DNA of 64,000 nt from Thermodesulfobacterium sp. (GTDB lineage: Bacteria; Desulfobacterota; Thermodesulfobacteria; Thermodesulfobacteriales; Thermodesulfobacteriaceae), in the NCBI GenBank assembly GCA_017656385.1, contig JACDNX010000008.1, positions 33,339 to 97,338 on the forward strand. The letters run 5' to 3'. A program made the position numbers and the translations under genes. Below, piece by piece: positions 43,351 through 52,477 of this stretch. Every line of letters starts with the position of its first letter. Within the stretch, counting starts at the first letter, position 1. Under the pieces are notes generated by a model. The model saw nothing but the letters and a program-made list of their open reading frames with translations. It had not been told where the DNA came from and ran no database searches.

Positions 43351-44501
43351 TTTTTTCTCCACTTTGTTGTTTTTTTAATTTTTGTCTGGATTCCCATAAA
43401 AGGTATTCCCTTATGAAGTCATCAATTTCTCCATCAAGGACTTCATCAACTCTGTAAGACTCATAATGAGTTCTGTGGTCTTTTACTACCTTGTAAGGAT
43501 GCAGGGTATAAGTTCTGATTTGATTCCCCCAGCTTATTTCTTTTTTTTCTCCTATAAGGTTTTCCTTTTTTTGTTCAAGCTTTTGTTTTTCTAATTGATA
43601 AAGCCTTGATTTTAAAATCTTTAGAGCAGTCATTTTATTAAGGTACTGGCTTCTTTCATTCTGGCAGGTTACTACTATTCCGGTGGGGAGATGAGTGATT
43701 CTTACAGCGGTTTCAGTTTTATTTACATGTTGTCCACCGTGTCCACTTGCTCTCATAGTTTCAATTTTTAAATCTTCTGGCTTTATCTCTATCTCAATAT
43801 CTTCTTCTATTTCAGGAATAACAGTAACAGAGGCAAAAGAGGTGTGGCGTTTGGAATTTGCGTTAAAGGGTGAAATTCTTATAAGTCTGTGAACTCCCTT
43901 TTCTCCTTTTAAATATCCATAAGCTTTTTGCCCTTCAATAAGTAGGACCGCATTTTTTATTCCTGCTTCTTCACCTGGCAGAAGGTCAACAATTTTTACT
44001 TTATAGCCCTTTCTTTCAGCCCATTTTACATACATCCTGAGAAGGATAGAAGCCCAGTCCTGAGCATCAGTTCCACCAGTTCCAGCATGAATACTAAGGA
44101 TGGCAGAAGATTGGTCATATTCTTCTGAAAGCAAAAGTTTTGACTCTTCAGCTTTAAAAATTTCTTCAAAATAAGAAAGTTCTTCTAAAAGAGCACTGAA
44201 TATTTCAGGACTTTTCTCTTCCTTATATAAGGAATACCATTCTAAAATATCTTTGAACTTCCGGTTGAGATTTTCAAAAATAGATAATCTTTCAGAAATT
44301 TGAGCTCTTTTTTTGAGAAGATTTTTTATTTCAGGAGAATCCCAGTTTATGTTGTTTTGAAGTTTTTCTTCAATTTTGCTTAACTGATTTTCCAATTCCT
44401 GGGGTTCAAAGACACCCCCTTAAATCTTGCAATTTTTCCTCATAACTTTTTATCACTTTTTCCAGATCCACATTTTTATAAGCTTGAGCAATTCCCTGCA
44501 T
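43337..44501 (-). CDS. prfB: Peptide chain release factor 2, with programmed +1 frameshift
   Basis: Translation starts near the ATG at 44501 (31 codons, to a TGA at 44406-44408) and continues by a +1 shift into the main frame at 44405. RF2 marks are RISPFNANSKRHTSF (the SPF stop-codon-reading motif) and RASGHGGQHVNKTETAVRI (the GGQ catalytic motif). It releases at UGA and UAA. Its own UGA makes expression self-limiting. No strong ribosome binding site precedes the ATG, so a nearby upstream start is possible. The end overlaps carA by 14 bp. Confidence 0.95.
44406..44420 (-). promoter_or_regulatory. prfB: prfB programmed +1 frameshift site
   Basis: On the minus strand the codons are AGG GGG TGT CTT TGA, the conserved layout with an internal Shine-Dalgarno (AGGGGG) three bases before the CUU-U slip site. 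The usual TAT codon is TGT here and the base after TGA is A, not C. The TGA falls at codon 32, versus 26 in E. coli. Confidence 0.93.
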
Positions 44502-44543
44502 AGCAGATAAAATATAATCCAATTTTTAAGAAAATAAAGTGTT

Positions 44544-45269
44544 TTAAAAAATTTTTAAAAGCTTTTTGAGATGGGAAATGTGTTTTCGGGCAATTTCTTT
44601 TCCGTCAAACATCAAATAGCTAAAGTTTTCTTTTTCAAGTAACTCTATCGTTTTTTGAACTTTCTGAGGATTTAATTTAAAATCCTTTGGAAAAGGAAAG
44701 AGATTGTTCAAACTCCAGAGACTGAGAAATTTTACTGCTAAATCTGGAGAAGATATTAAATGCTGATATAAATGAAAATGTGTTTTTTTCTCCAGAAGTT
44801 CATTTCTGTATTTTTGGGCAAGTCTTCCTAATCCCCATATAACCCCTCTTTGAGCAGGGGGAAATTCTAAATAATTGTCAGCTTTGTATTTTTGAGTATC
44901 TTCGGTATTCCATATATAAGACACAAAAATGGAAAGATACTCATTTTTTAAAACTTCGTGATTGTATAAGGCTTCAGCAAAACCTTCAGGCACTCCCCAA
45001 CCCATGCCTCCTGATTCTTCGTTGAGCATCCAGATTAGACGCCTGATTACTATTCTTGCTTTTTCTAGTTCTATCTCAGCTATTCTGGATACCACATATC
45101 CAAAAGCTATCACAGCCTTCCAGCGAACTTCTTCCTTAACATGCAAAAAAGCCCCGATAAGGAAGCTAACAACTTTAGTAGGAGGGAATTTATTAAGAGA
45201 ATTTAAAGCACTATTAATATCTTCTTTTTCAAGAATATTCCAAACTTCTTTTTTTAAATAAACAGCCAA
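44544..45269 (-). CDS. HEAT-repeat protein, DVU0298-like
   Basis: 241 residues, helical throughout. RWKAVIAFGYVVSRI, ARIVIRRLIWMLNEESGGMGW and AQRGVIWGLGRLAQ match the helical-repeat protein family of sulfate reducers typified by DVU0298. The GGMGWG stretch is the most conserved part. No catalytic motif is seen; it is probably a protein-binding scaffold of unknown function. It is on the same strand as the superoxide-reductase genes upstream. Confidence 0.7.
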   Translation of the reverse strand: MAVYLKKEVWNILEKEDINSALNSLNKFPPTKVVSFLIGAFLHVKEEVRWKAVIAFGYVVSRIAEIELEKARIVIRRLIWMLNEESGGMGWGVPEGFAEALYNHEVLKNEYLSIFVSYIWNTEDTQKYKADNYLEFPPAQRGVIWGLGRLAQKYRNELLEKKTHFHLYQHLISSPDLAVKFLSLWSLNNLFPFPKDFKLNPQKVQKTIELLEKENFSYLMFDGKEIARKHISHLKKLLKIF

Positions 45270-45278
45270 TTTCTATCC

Positions 45279-45395
45279 TTAAGAAGAAATTTTAACTTTT
45301 TGGGCAACTATTTTTCCCATTTCTTTGCATAACTTTAAAATTTCTTCATCAGGACTGTAAACATTCTCACATACACTACATCTATATTTTTTCAT
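45279..45395 (-). CDS. 38-residue rubredoxin-like mini-protein
   Basis: A very small gene with a good ribosome binding site (GAGAAGGTG) and reading MKKYRCSVCENVYSPDEE, the first metal-binding knuckle of rubredoxin. It then becomes a short helix and ends without the second CxxC of rubredoxin; only a lone Cys23 follows. It lies 33 bp after the superoxide-reductase gene, where many anaerobes place rubredoxin. It could be a homodimeric FeS4 or zinc protein, or a degenerate rubredoxin. Confidence 0.65.
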   Translation of the reverse strand: MKKYRCSVCENVYSPDEEILKLCKEMGKIVAQKVKISS

Positions 45396-45428
45396 TTTAA
45401 ACACCTTCTCATTATCTAATATTTATGG

Positions 45429-45830
45429 TTATTTAGAAGGTTCGCAAACTTTGGAAGATTCCCAAAGTCCATGTAAATTACAATATTCTTTGGCTACTAT
45501 CTTTTGAGCTTCTACCTGAAAACTTGCTTCAGGATTTTCTCCTGGTTTAAGAAATTTAATGTAAACTTTGTCATCATCTGTGTGAAGCTCAATCCACTCA
45601 ATGTAGTGCTCTTCTGTCATAGGATGAGAAGTGCTTCCAACTTTTACCCTGCATTCATTTCCATTTTTTTCAATTACAGGAACATGTTTTTCAACTGCAG
45701 CATCAACAGAGCCAGCAACTAAAAGCTCCATAGGCTTTCCACAACATACAAGCTCACCTTTCCCACTATGCATAACCAGAACAATATTTCCACATACATT
45801 ACACTTGTAAACTCCTAACTTTTTTGCCAT
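45429..45830 (-). CDS. dfx: Desulfoferrodoxin (superoxide reductase, 2Fe type)
   Basis: 133 residues from the ATG at 45830 (after AAGGGGGG). The N-terminal desulforedoxin centre uses Cys10, Cys13, Cys29 and Cys30 (KCNVCG and LVCCGKPM). The SOR domain has [26 protein letters not shown] and YCNLHGLWE, giving the His4-Cys iron site. It reduces superoxide to peroxide without releasing oxygen, an anaerobe's defence. Electrons usually come from rubredoxin; the mini-protein downstream is a candidate. Confidence 0.94.
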   Translation of the reverse strand: MAKKLGVYKCNVCGNIVLVMHSGKGELVCCGKPMELLVAGSVDAAVEKHVPVIEKNGNECRVKVGSTSHPMTEEHYIEWIELHTDDDKVYIKFLKPGENPEASFQVEAQKIVAKEYCNLHGLWESSKVCEPSK

Positions 45831-45902
45831 TTTCAACCCCCCTTATTTAAAATTTATTTAAATTAAAATTAAATACAAATTTAAAATTTGTCAATAGAAT
45901 AT

Positions 45903-46235
45903 TTAAAGATTTTTATAGATTTCTTTGAGTTCTTTCAAGACTTCCTCTATGATTTTTTTTGGATCCTTTTCAGTAGAAGGTTTGAAAGAGGGTTCTTTTT
46001 TTATAATTTTTTTAATTCCTTCCAGAGAGTAACCTTCCTCAAGTAATTCTTTCACTCTGGTAAGAAGTCTGATCTGTTCTTTTTTATAAAATTTTCTGTT
46101 AGAAATGCGATAAGCTCTCAATTGAGGGATTTTTTTTTCCCAGTAGAGAAGAATGTGAGGCTTAACTTTTAAAATTTTAACGGCTTTACTAAAACTTATA
46201 TAGAGACCTTCATTTTTATTATTATTATTTTTCAT
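45903..46235 (-). CDS. MerR-family transcriptional regulator
   Basis: 110 residues with the MerR helix-turn-helix and wing SFSKAVKILKVKPHILLYWE, NRKFYKKEQIRLLTRVKELL. A Lys-rich tail follows. No effector domain is present. It overlaps ihfA by 11 bp; an ihfA-merR pair after pheT is a recurring bacterial arrangement. Confidence 0.84.
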   Translation of the reverse strand: MKNNNNKNEGLYISFSKAVKILKVKPHILLYWEKKIPQLRAYRISNRKFYKKEQIRLLTRVKELLEEGYSLEGIKKIIKKEPSFKPSTEKDPKKIIEEVLKELKEIYKNL

Positions 46236-46515
46236 TATGTAGTTCAGCTCTAAACTGAGGAGCTGTGTGAAACACCACCTTTTTAAAAGACTTGATTTCT
46301 AATTCTTCTTTGGTTTTAAAATTTCTTCCTACTCTTTTTTTTGTTTTATAAGGAATAAAGCTTCCAAATCTTACAATTTTTACTTCCTCACCAAGTTCCA
46401 GAGATTTTTTAATTTCTTCTAAAAGCTCATCAACAAGGTTTTTTAAAATCCTTTTTGAAAGCCCTACCTTTTTGTGTAGCTCTTCTACTATATACTTTTT
46501 ATTGACGGTTGCCAT
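46225..46515 (-). CDS. HU/IHF-family DNA-bending protein (IHF alpha-like)
   Basis: 96 residues. The HU/IHF fold is shown by NKKYIVEELHKKVGLSKRIL, VKIVRFGSFIPYKTKKRVGR and the C-terminal HTAPQFRAEL. It follows pheT by 2 bp, the usual position of ihfA. The ProGRNP arm is altered (GRNFKTKEE), so its DNA-bending tip may differ. Confidence 0.86.
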   Translation of the reverse strand: MATVNKKYIVEELHKKVGLSKRILKNLVDELLEEIKKSLELGEEVKIVRFGSFIPYKTKKRVGRNFKTKEELEIKSFKKVVFHTAPQFRAELHNEK

Positions 46516-46517
46516 TT

Positions 46518-48920
46518 TTATCTTGGTTTCGCAGAAAATCTTTCAAATATCTTTTTGGCTACGCTGTCTTGTATTTCGTTAACTTCCTTATCTTTTAAAG
46601 TTCTATCTTCAGCTCTATACCAGAATCTTATGGTTATACTTTTTTCTCCTTCTGGAATAGGAGAACCTTCATAAATTTTAATACAATCAACAGCTTCTAA
46701 GTAAGGAATTGATAAAGTTTTCACAAAATCAAGAATTTCTTTGATTTTTATCTGCTTTTTGATGATACAGGTGACATCTCTAAAAGTAGAAGGATACTTA
46801 GGTGGTTTTTTAACAATAAATTCTTTTTCTAAGGTTTCTATTTTTTCAAACAGAGATTGAAGATTTATTTCTGCAATAAATACACAGGTTTTTAAATCAA
46901 ATTCTTTTAAAACTAAATTTTTCATTTCTCCTGCAAAGCCTATTTTTTCTCCATCAAGGTAGAGATCAAAGGAAACTCCTCTTTTAAGGAAAGTTTCTGA
47001 GGAATAGGGTTTAAAATCTACATTAACTTTTAAAATCTCAAAAAGAGAAGCTAAATAGCCTTTTAAGTCGTATATATCAAATTTTCTCAGGTTTTCATAC
47101 CAGGTCTCTTTGTTTGTGTTTCCCATAAGTAAGATCCCTAAGTATAAGGGTTCTTTAGCCAAAAGGTCTTCAGTTGGCAAGAAAATTTTTCCGATTTCAA
47201 ATATTTTGAGAGAATTTACTTCTCTAAAAAAGTTGAAACAGGCAGTTTCAATAAGACCAGGAATTAAGGTGGTTCTCATGATAGATTGATTAGAAGACAA
47301 AGGATTAGCAAGTTCTATAAAGTTTAATCTCGGGTCATTTTTTTCCAAATTGAGCTTTTCCAGGGTTTTAGGATCTATAAAACTGTAGGTAATTACTTCA
47401 GAAAAACCAAGAGATTTTAAAATATCTTTAAGTTTTTTTTCAAATATTAAAATTTTTGATGGACTTTGACAGTGCAAAGTGCTTCTGGGGAAAGAAGAAG
47501 GTATTTTATCGTAACCATAAATCCTTGCAACTTCTTCTACAAGGTCCTCTGGTATTCTAAGATCCTGACGATAGGAAAACGGAATAAACTGGAAACCGTA
47601 ACCACTTCTTCTTACCTGTCCTATTTTTTTTAAAATTTTTTCTACTTCCTCAGAAGGAATTGAAAATCCCAGATACTTGGTAAGTTTTTGATTGAAAAGA
47701 GAGATCTGAGGGGGGATAAAATGTTTTGGATATACATCAACTATTTCGGAAAGAATTTCAGGTTCAGCAATTTTTGAAATGAGTTCACTTGCTCGAAGCA
47801 ATCCCAGAACAACCCCTTCAGGATCTATATTTCTCTCAAACCTGTAAGAACTTTCAGTGGTAATTCTGTGTCTCTGAGAACTTTTTCTAATTCTTTTTTG
47901 GTTAAACCAAGCAGACTCCAGAAATATATTTTTTGTGTTTTCAGAAACTCCTGACTCCTCACCTCCCATAATACCTGCAAGAACCATTGGCTTTTTAGCA
48001 TCTGCTATTACAAGGTCTTCCTCGGTAAAGGTTCTTTCTACACCGTCTAACATAAGAAGTTTCTCTCCGGGATAGGCTTTTCTTATAAGAATAGTTTTAT
48101 CTTCTATTTTTTCCCAGTCAAAGGCATGTAGAGGCTGTCCAAGTTCTAAGAGCACATAGTTTGTTATATCTACAATGTTGTTAATGGGTCTAAGGCCACA
48201 GAGCCACAATCTTTTCTGGATATAAAATGGACTCTCTTTTACTTTTATGTTCCCAAAAAATCTTCCCGCATATCTAAAACAGCCGTCTTTATCAAGAATC
48301 TCTATCTTACCAGGAAATTTTTCTCCGGTTTTTATAGCATTTTCAAAATTTGGAGGATTGAATTCCCATGAAGTTAAAGTATGAATTTCTCTTGCAACTC
48401 CCAAAATTGAAAGAAGATCTCCTCTGTTAGGAGTTATAGCAAGATCAAGCACCTTTTCAGAAATTCCCAGTATTTTATATATAGACTCACCAAGAGGAGC
48501 ATTTTCAGGGAGAACAAGAAGCTTTTCTTTTTCTTCACCCAGTCCAGCTTCATAAGGAGATAAAAACATTCCGTAAGATTTGAATTTTTTAACAGCTTTT
48601 ACTTCTACTTTTTCTCCGCTAAAAGTAAAGCTTTCAGGTTTGGCAAGTCCCACTATCAAATTTGGTTTTACCTGCTTCTTAGCAGTAGTGAGAACTGTAT
48701 AGGTTTCTTTTCCGTCTGTAACTTTACAAAGAACCAGATCTTTAAGATCTTCTGGCTCGTAAACTTCTAAAATTTTTACTGCTATTAAATCTCCGAGATT
48801 TTCGTAGGGATTTTCTATAGCCTCTACTTCAACTCCTCCTATGGTAAGGATTTCTGCAATTCTTTCAGGACTTTCTTTTAATTCAATAAATTCAGAAAGC
48901 CAGCTTATAGGAACCTTCAT
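46518..48920 (-). CDS. pheT: PheT, phenylalanyl-tRNA synthetase beta subunit
   Basis: 800 residues, full length. Motifs: KVPISWLSEFIEL at the N terminus, GVEVEAI, the B1 domain, TPNRGDLLSILGVAREI, NNIVDITNYVLLELGQPLHAFD, GIMGGEESGV, and the C-terminal ferredoxin-fold anticodon-binding domain FPPTFRD-like (KYPSTFRDVTCI). It works as an alpha2beta2 tetramer with PheS and edits mischarged Tyr. It follows pheS by 21 bp. Confidence 0.96.
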   Translation of the reverse strand: MKVPISWLSEFIELKESPERIAEILTIGGVEVEAIENPYENLGDLIAVKILEVYEPEDLKDLVLCKVTDGKETYTVLTTAKKQVKPNLIVGLAKPESFTFSGEKVEVKAVKKFKSYGMFLSPYEAGLGEEKEKLLVLPENAPLGESIYKILGISEKVLDLAITPNRGDLLSILGVAREIHTLTSWEFNPPNFENAIKTGEKFPGKIEILDKDGCFRYAGRFFGNIKVKESPFYIQKRLWLCGLRPINNIVDITNYVLLELGQPLHAFDWEKIEDKTILIRKAYPGEKLLMLDGVERTFTEEDLVIADAKKPMVLAGIMGGEESGVSENTKNIFLESAWFNQKRIRKSSQRHRITTESSYRFERNIDPEGVVLGLLRASELISKIAEPEILSEIVDVYPKHFIPPQISLFNQKLTKYLGFSIPSEEVEKILKKIGQVRRSGYGFQFIPFSYRQDLRIPEDLVEEVARIYGYDKIPSSFPRSTLHCQSPSKILIFEKKLKDILKSLGFSEVITYSFIDPKTLEKLNLEKNDPRLNFIELANPLSSNQSIMRTTLIPGLIETACFNFFREVNSLKIFEIGKIFLPTEDLLAKEPLYLGILLMGNTNKETWYENLRKFDIYDLKGYLASLFEILKVNVDFKPYSSETFLKRGVSFDLYLDGEKIGFAGEMKNLVLKEFDLKTCVFIAEINLQSLFEKIETLEKEFIVKKPPKYPSTFRDVTCIIKKQIKIKEILDFVKTLSIPYLEAVDCIKIYEGSPIPEGEKSITIRFWYRAEDRTLKDKEVNEIQDSVAKKIFERFSAKPR

Positions 48921-48941
48921 TGAAAACTCCTGATTTTATGT

Positions 48942-49955
48942 TTATTTAAAGCTCTGTAAAAATGACAAATGATTTTCAAAAAACATTCTTATGTCATCTA
49001 TGCCGTATTTTATCATAGTTATTCTTTCTATACCCAGTCCAAAAGCAAATCCCTGCCATGTTTCAGTATCGTAGTTAACAGCATTAAAAACTTCAGGATG
49101 AACCATTCCTGCTCCAAGTATTTCCAGCCATCCAGCTTCTCCACACACTCTGCATCCCTTGCCTTTACAAATTACACATTCTATATCCATCTCTAAACTT
49201 GGTTCTGTAAAAGGAAAATAGCTTGGTCTAAATCTCACTCTTGTCTTTTTCCCAAAGGTTTCCTTGGCAAAGTAGGTTAAAACACCTTTAAGATCAGCAA
49301 AGCTTACATCTTTATCTACCATCAAGCCTTCTAATTGATGAAACATGGGAGAGTGCCTGACATCAGCATCACAACGATAAACCTTACCAGGAGCAATGAT
49401 TCGTAAAGGTGGTTTGCGTTCAAGCATTGTTCTAATCTGCATAGGAGAAGTATGAGTTCTCAACAGAGCTCCGTTTTTAAGATAAAAGGTTGCCTGCATA
49501 TCCCTTGCGGGATGCCAGTCTGGAATGTTTAAAGCAGTAAAATTGTAATATTCAGTTTCTATTTCAGGTCCTGTAACTATTTCAAAACCAAGCCTTGAAA
49601 ATATATCGCAAAGCTCACCAATCACCTGAGAAAGAGGATGAAGTGTTCCAACTGAAAAGGATCTTCCTGGTAAAGTTAAATCCAATCCTAGATCTTTGTC
49701 TTCTTCTTTAAAGAGAATTTCTCTTTCTTTTATTTTTAATTTTCTTTCCAGCTGATCCCTTAACTCGTTAAGCTCTTTCCCTAAGCGTCTTTTTTCCTCT
49801 AAGGAAAGATCTTTAAGAGATTTAAGTAAAAAAGTAATTTTTCCTTTTTTTCCCAGATATTTAACACGAAAATTTTCTAAGTGAGAAAGATCTTGTATTT
49901 TTTCAAAATTTTCCCAAACTTCTTTTTTTAGTTTTTCTATCTCCTCTGAAATCAT
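48942..49955 (-). CDS. pheS: PheS, phenylalanyl-tRNA synthetase alpha subunit
   Basis: 337 residues. An N-terminal coiled coil precedes the catalytic core: GSLHPLS-like GTLHPLSQVIGELCDIF, NIPDWHPARDMQATFYL, LRTHTSPMQIRTM, the class II motif 2 IIAPGKVYRCDADVRHSPMF and motif 3 GFAFGLGIERITMIKYG. It charges tRNA-Phe. Confidence 0.96.
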   Translation of the reverse strand: MISEEIEKLKKEVWENFEKIQDLSHLENFRVKYLGKKGKITFLLKSLKDLSLEEKRRLGKELNELRDQLERKLKIKEREILFKEEDKDLGLDLTLPGRSFSVGTLHPLSQVIGELCDIFSRLGFEIVTGPEIETEYYNFTALNIPDWHPARDMQATFYLKNGALLRTHTSPMQIRTMLERKPPLRIIAPGKVYRCDADVRHSPMFHQLEGLMVDKDVSFADLKGVLTYFAKETFGKKTRVRFRPSYFPFTEPSLEMDIECVICKGKGCRVCGEAGWLEILGAGMVHPEVFNAVNYDTETWQGFAFGLGIERITMIKYGIDDIRMFFENHLSFLQSFK

Positions 49956-49971
49956 TTTTTGAACTTTTTAA

Positions 49972-50328
49972 CTATTGCCATTGAGCTTTGGCTATTTCTA
50001 CAAGTTTTGCAAAAACTTCTGGTTCATTAATAGCCAAATTTGCAAGAACTTTTCTGTCAAGCTCTATTCCAGCCTTTTTTAAGCCTCCCATAAACTTGCT
50101 ATAGTTTAACCCGTTAAGCCTTGCTGCAGCATTAATTCTAATTTGCCAGAGCCTTCTAAAATCTCTTTTTTTCTGTCTCCTATCTCTATAAGCATAAACT
50201 AAAGCCCTTTCAACAGTTTCTTTGGCTCTTCTAAAAACGTTTTTTCTCTGTCCCCAATAACCCTTGGCAAGTTTTATCAATTTTTTATGTCTTCTTCTGG
50301 TCTTAAAACCTCCCTTTGTTCTTGGCAT
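49972..50328 (-). CDS. rplT: Ribosomal protein L20
   Basis: 118 residues, typical L20: basic N terminus with [39 protein letters not shown] and [14 protein letters not shown]. It binds 23S rRNA early in 50S assembly. It follows rpmI by 37 bp. Confidence 0.97.
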   Translation of the reverse strand: MPRTKGGFKTRRRHKKLIKLAKGYWGQRKNVFRRAKETVERALVYAYRDRRQKKRDFRRLWQIRINAAARLNGLNYSKFMGGLKKAGIELDRKVLANLAINEPEVFAKLVEIAKAQWQ

Positions 50329-50365
50329 AAAAAATCCCCTCCCTTTTAAAAGTATTTTTTAGAGC

Positions 50366-50581
50366 TTAAAATTTGTAGGGAATGCATTTTTTAATATGAG
50401 AATAGTAGCCGGAAAAAAGCTCTTTTTCCTGCTTAAGATGTCTTTTTCTTTTCCTGCTTTTTTTTCTTAAAAGATGGCTTTTTCCCGATTTTTTGTGAAG
50501 GATTTTTCCTGTAGCAGTAACTTTAAATCTTTTCGCTGCAGATCTGTTTGTTTTCATTTTTTGCTTTGCCACTTTTTTCAC
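50366..50581 (-). CDS. rpmI: Ribosomal protein L35
   Basis: 71 residues, rich in Lys/Arg: [19 protein letters not shown] and [19 protein letters not shown]. It precedes rplT as usual, but infC, the normal upstream partner, is missing; panB stands there instead, only 24 bp away. Confidence 0.96.
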   Translation of the reverse strand: MKKVAKQKMKTNRSAAKRFKVTATGKILHKKSGKSHLLRKKSRKRKRHLKQEKELFSGYYSHIKKCIPYKF

Positions 50582-50605
50582 CTCTTTTCCAAAATTTTTA
50601 TAATT

Positions 50606-51454
50606 TCAACACTTTACACTATTTTTTATTTGTTTCAACACCTTTTCAGAAATTTTAAAACTCTCTTTTTCTAATGGGAAATTTTTATTTTTGCAATCCT
50701 CTATAAATTCCTTTAAGGCCTTTTTGAAAGCTTCATAACCTCTAAAATAAGTTCTTACAAATTTAGGACGCATTTCAGGATAAAGCCCGACTACATCGTG
50801 GAAAACAAGTATTTGTCCATCGGTATAAGGACCTGCTCCAATTCCGATAGTTGGAATCTTTATCTTTTCTGTAATAACTTTAGAAAGTTCTGAAGGAACA
50901 CACTCAATGATAAGCCCGAAGACTCCAGCTTCTTCAAGCACCATAGCGTCATTTAATAGCTTTTGGGCACTTTCTATAGTTTTACCCTGAACTTTTAATC
51001 CTCCAAGTTCCATACTTCTTTGGGGAGTAAGACCTATGTGTCCCAAAACAGGAATACCTGCTTTTACGATGGCTGAAACAGTTTCAGCAACTTCTTCTCC
51101 ACCTTCCACTTTAACTCCATGACATCTACCCTCTTTTACGAATCTGCCTGCGTTTAAAATGGCCTCCTCCTTAGATACCTGATAAGATAAAAATGGCATG
51201 TCTCCTATACGAAGAGTATTCGTAGCTCCCCTACTTACAACTTTGCAAAAAAGAAGCATCTCTTCCATTCCTATGGAATAAGTATCTGGTTCTCCCAAAA
51301 TTACCATATTCGCAGAATCCCCTATTAAAATAAAGTCAAATCCAGCATCTTCTGCAAGCCTTGCAGATACATAATCGTATGCAGTAATAGCAACAATAGG
51401 CTCTTTGCCTTTTTTTTCTATTAAACTGTATGGACTTAACTTGAAAAGAGACAC
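50606..51454 (-). CDS. panB: PanB, 3-methyl-2-oxobutanoate hydroxymethyltransferase
   Basis: 282 residues. AITAYDYVSARLAEDAGFDF, LIGDSANMVILGEPDTYSI, GMEEMLLFCKVVSRG, VKVEGGEE and IGIGAGPYTDGQILVFHDVVGL are PanB signatures. It makes ketopantoate from 2-oxoisovalerate, a product connected to IlvE metabolism. It overlaps ruvB by 19 bp. Confidence 0.95.
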   Translation of the reverse strand: MSLFKLSPYSLIEKKGKEPIVAITAYDYVSARLAEDAGFDFILIGDSANMVILGEPDTYSIGMEEMLLFCKVVSRGATNTLRIGDMPFLSYQVSKEEAILNAGRFVKEGRCHGVKVEGGEEVAETVSAIVKAGIPVLGHIGLTPQRSMELGGLKVQGKTIESAQKLLNDAMVLEEAGVFGLIIECVPSELSKVITEKIKIPTIGIGAGPYTDGQILVFHDVVGLYPEMRPKFVRTYFRGYEAFKKALKEFIEDCKNKNFPLEKESFKISEKVLKQIKNSVKC

Positions 51455-52440
51455 TGAGTTCCCTCTTTATAGGGGATATTAAATTTTTCTTTCAGATAAA
51501 GATAACCTTTTTGAGTAAGAATTCTTCCTCTCTTTGTTCGTGCTATAAGTCCCAATCTTATTAAAGCTGGCTCATAAATAGTTTCAAATTCCTCTGGAGT
51601 TATATCTGCAGAAAGGGCAAGAGAAGTTACTCCCACAGGACCACCATTGAAATCTTTGTAAAGTGTTAAAAGACATCTTCTATCCTCAGGGGTGAGTCCC
51701 CATTCGTCAATATCAAGAAGCTTTAAAAACCTTTCAAACTCCTGAAAAGAGACCTTTAATAAGCTTTTATCCTGTTCTCCTGAATTTAAAAGGACAAATT
51801 CTCTCAGTCTTCTTACAAGGTTTAAAGCCTGTCTCGGTATTCCTTTTGAGGCTCTGGCAAGTTTAAGAGCTGAATCTTTTTCTATCTCAAGTCCCCAGTT
51901 TTTGCCCACTTTTATAATAATGTCCCTTAGCTCTTCATCTTTATAGTAGTTTAGCTTAAAAGTTAGCTGAAATCTATCTCTAAGAGGAGCAAGACAAAGA
52001 TTGGGTTTGTTTGTAGCACCAATTAAGGTGAATTTGGGAAGAGTAAGTCTTATGGTCTTACCGGTGTTGCCTTTCCCTATCACAATATCCAGAGCAAAGT
52101 CTTCCATAGCTGTATAGAGAATTTCCTGACATGGTTTCGGCATTCTGTGAATCTCGTCAATAAAGAGAATGTTTCCTTCTTTTAAATTGGTAAGAACTGC
52201 GGCAAGAGTTCCTGTTTTATCAAGAACAGGACCAGAAGTGATTTTTAAATCTCTTTTTAGTTCATAAGCTATAATTCTTGCAAGAGTGGTTTTCCCAAGT
52301 CCTGGAGCACCAATAAAAAATGTATGAGGAAAGATGTCATTTCTTTTTTTTACCGAAGATATATAAACAGAAAGTTCATCCTTTATTCTTTCCTGTCCTA
52401 TAAATTCATCAAGAACATGAGGACGATAATAAATCATCAA
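51436..52440 (-). CDS. ruvB: RuvB, Holliday junction branch-migration helicase
   Basis: 334 residues. YYRPHVLDEFIGQERIKDEL, Walker A FFIGAPGLGKTTLARIIA, Walker B LFIDEIHRM, sensor 1 LIGATNKP, and the C-terminal winged helix GPVGVTSLALSADITPEEFE are intact. RuvB drives branch migration with RuvA. ruvA and ruvC are not in the window. Confidence 0.96.
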   Translation of the reverse strand: MMIYYRPHVLDEFIGQERIKDELSVYISSVKKRNDIFPHTFFIGAPGLGKTTLARIIAYELKRDLKITSGPVLDKTGTLAAVLTNLKEGNILFIDEIHRMPKPCQEILYTAMEDFALDIVIGKGNTGKTIRLTLPKFTLIGATNKPNLCLAPLRDRFQLTFKLNYYKDEELRDIIIKVGKNWGLEIEKDSALKLARASKGIPRQALNLVRRLREFVLLNSGEQDKSLLKVSFQEFERFLKLLDIDEWGLTPEDRRCLLTLYKDFNGGPVGVTSLALSADITPEEFETIYEPALIRLGLIARTKRGRILTQKGYLYLKEKFNIPYKEGTQCLFSS

Positions 52441-52477
52441 AATTATTATATAAAAACTTCACAAATATACAAGAAAG

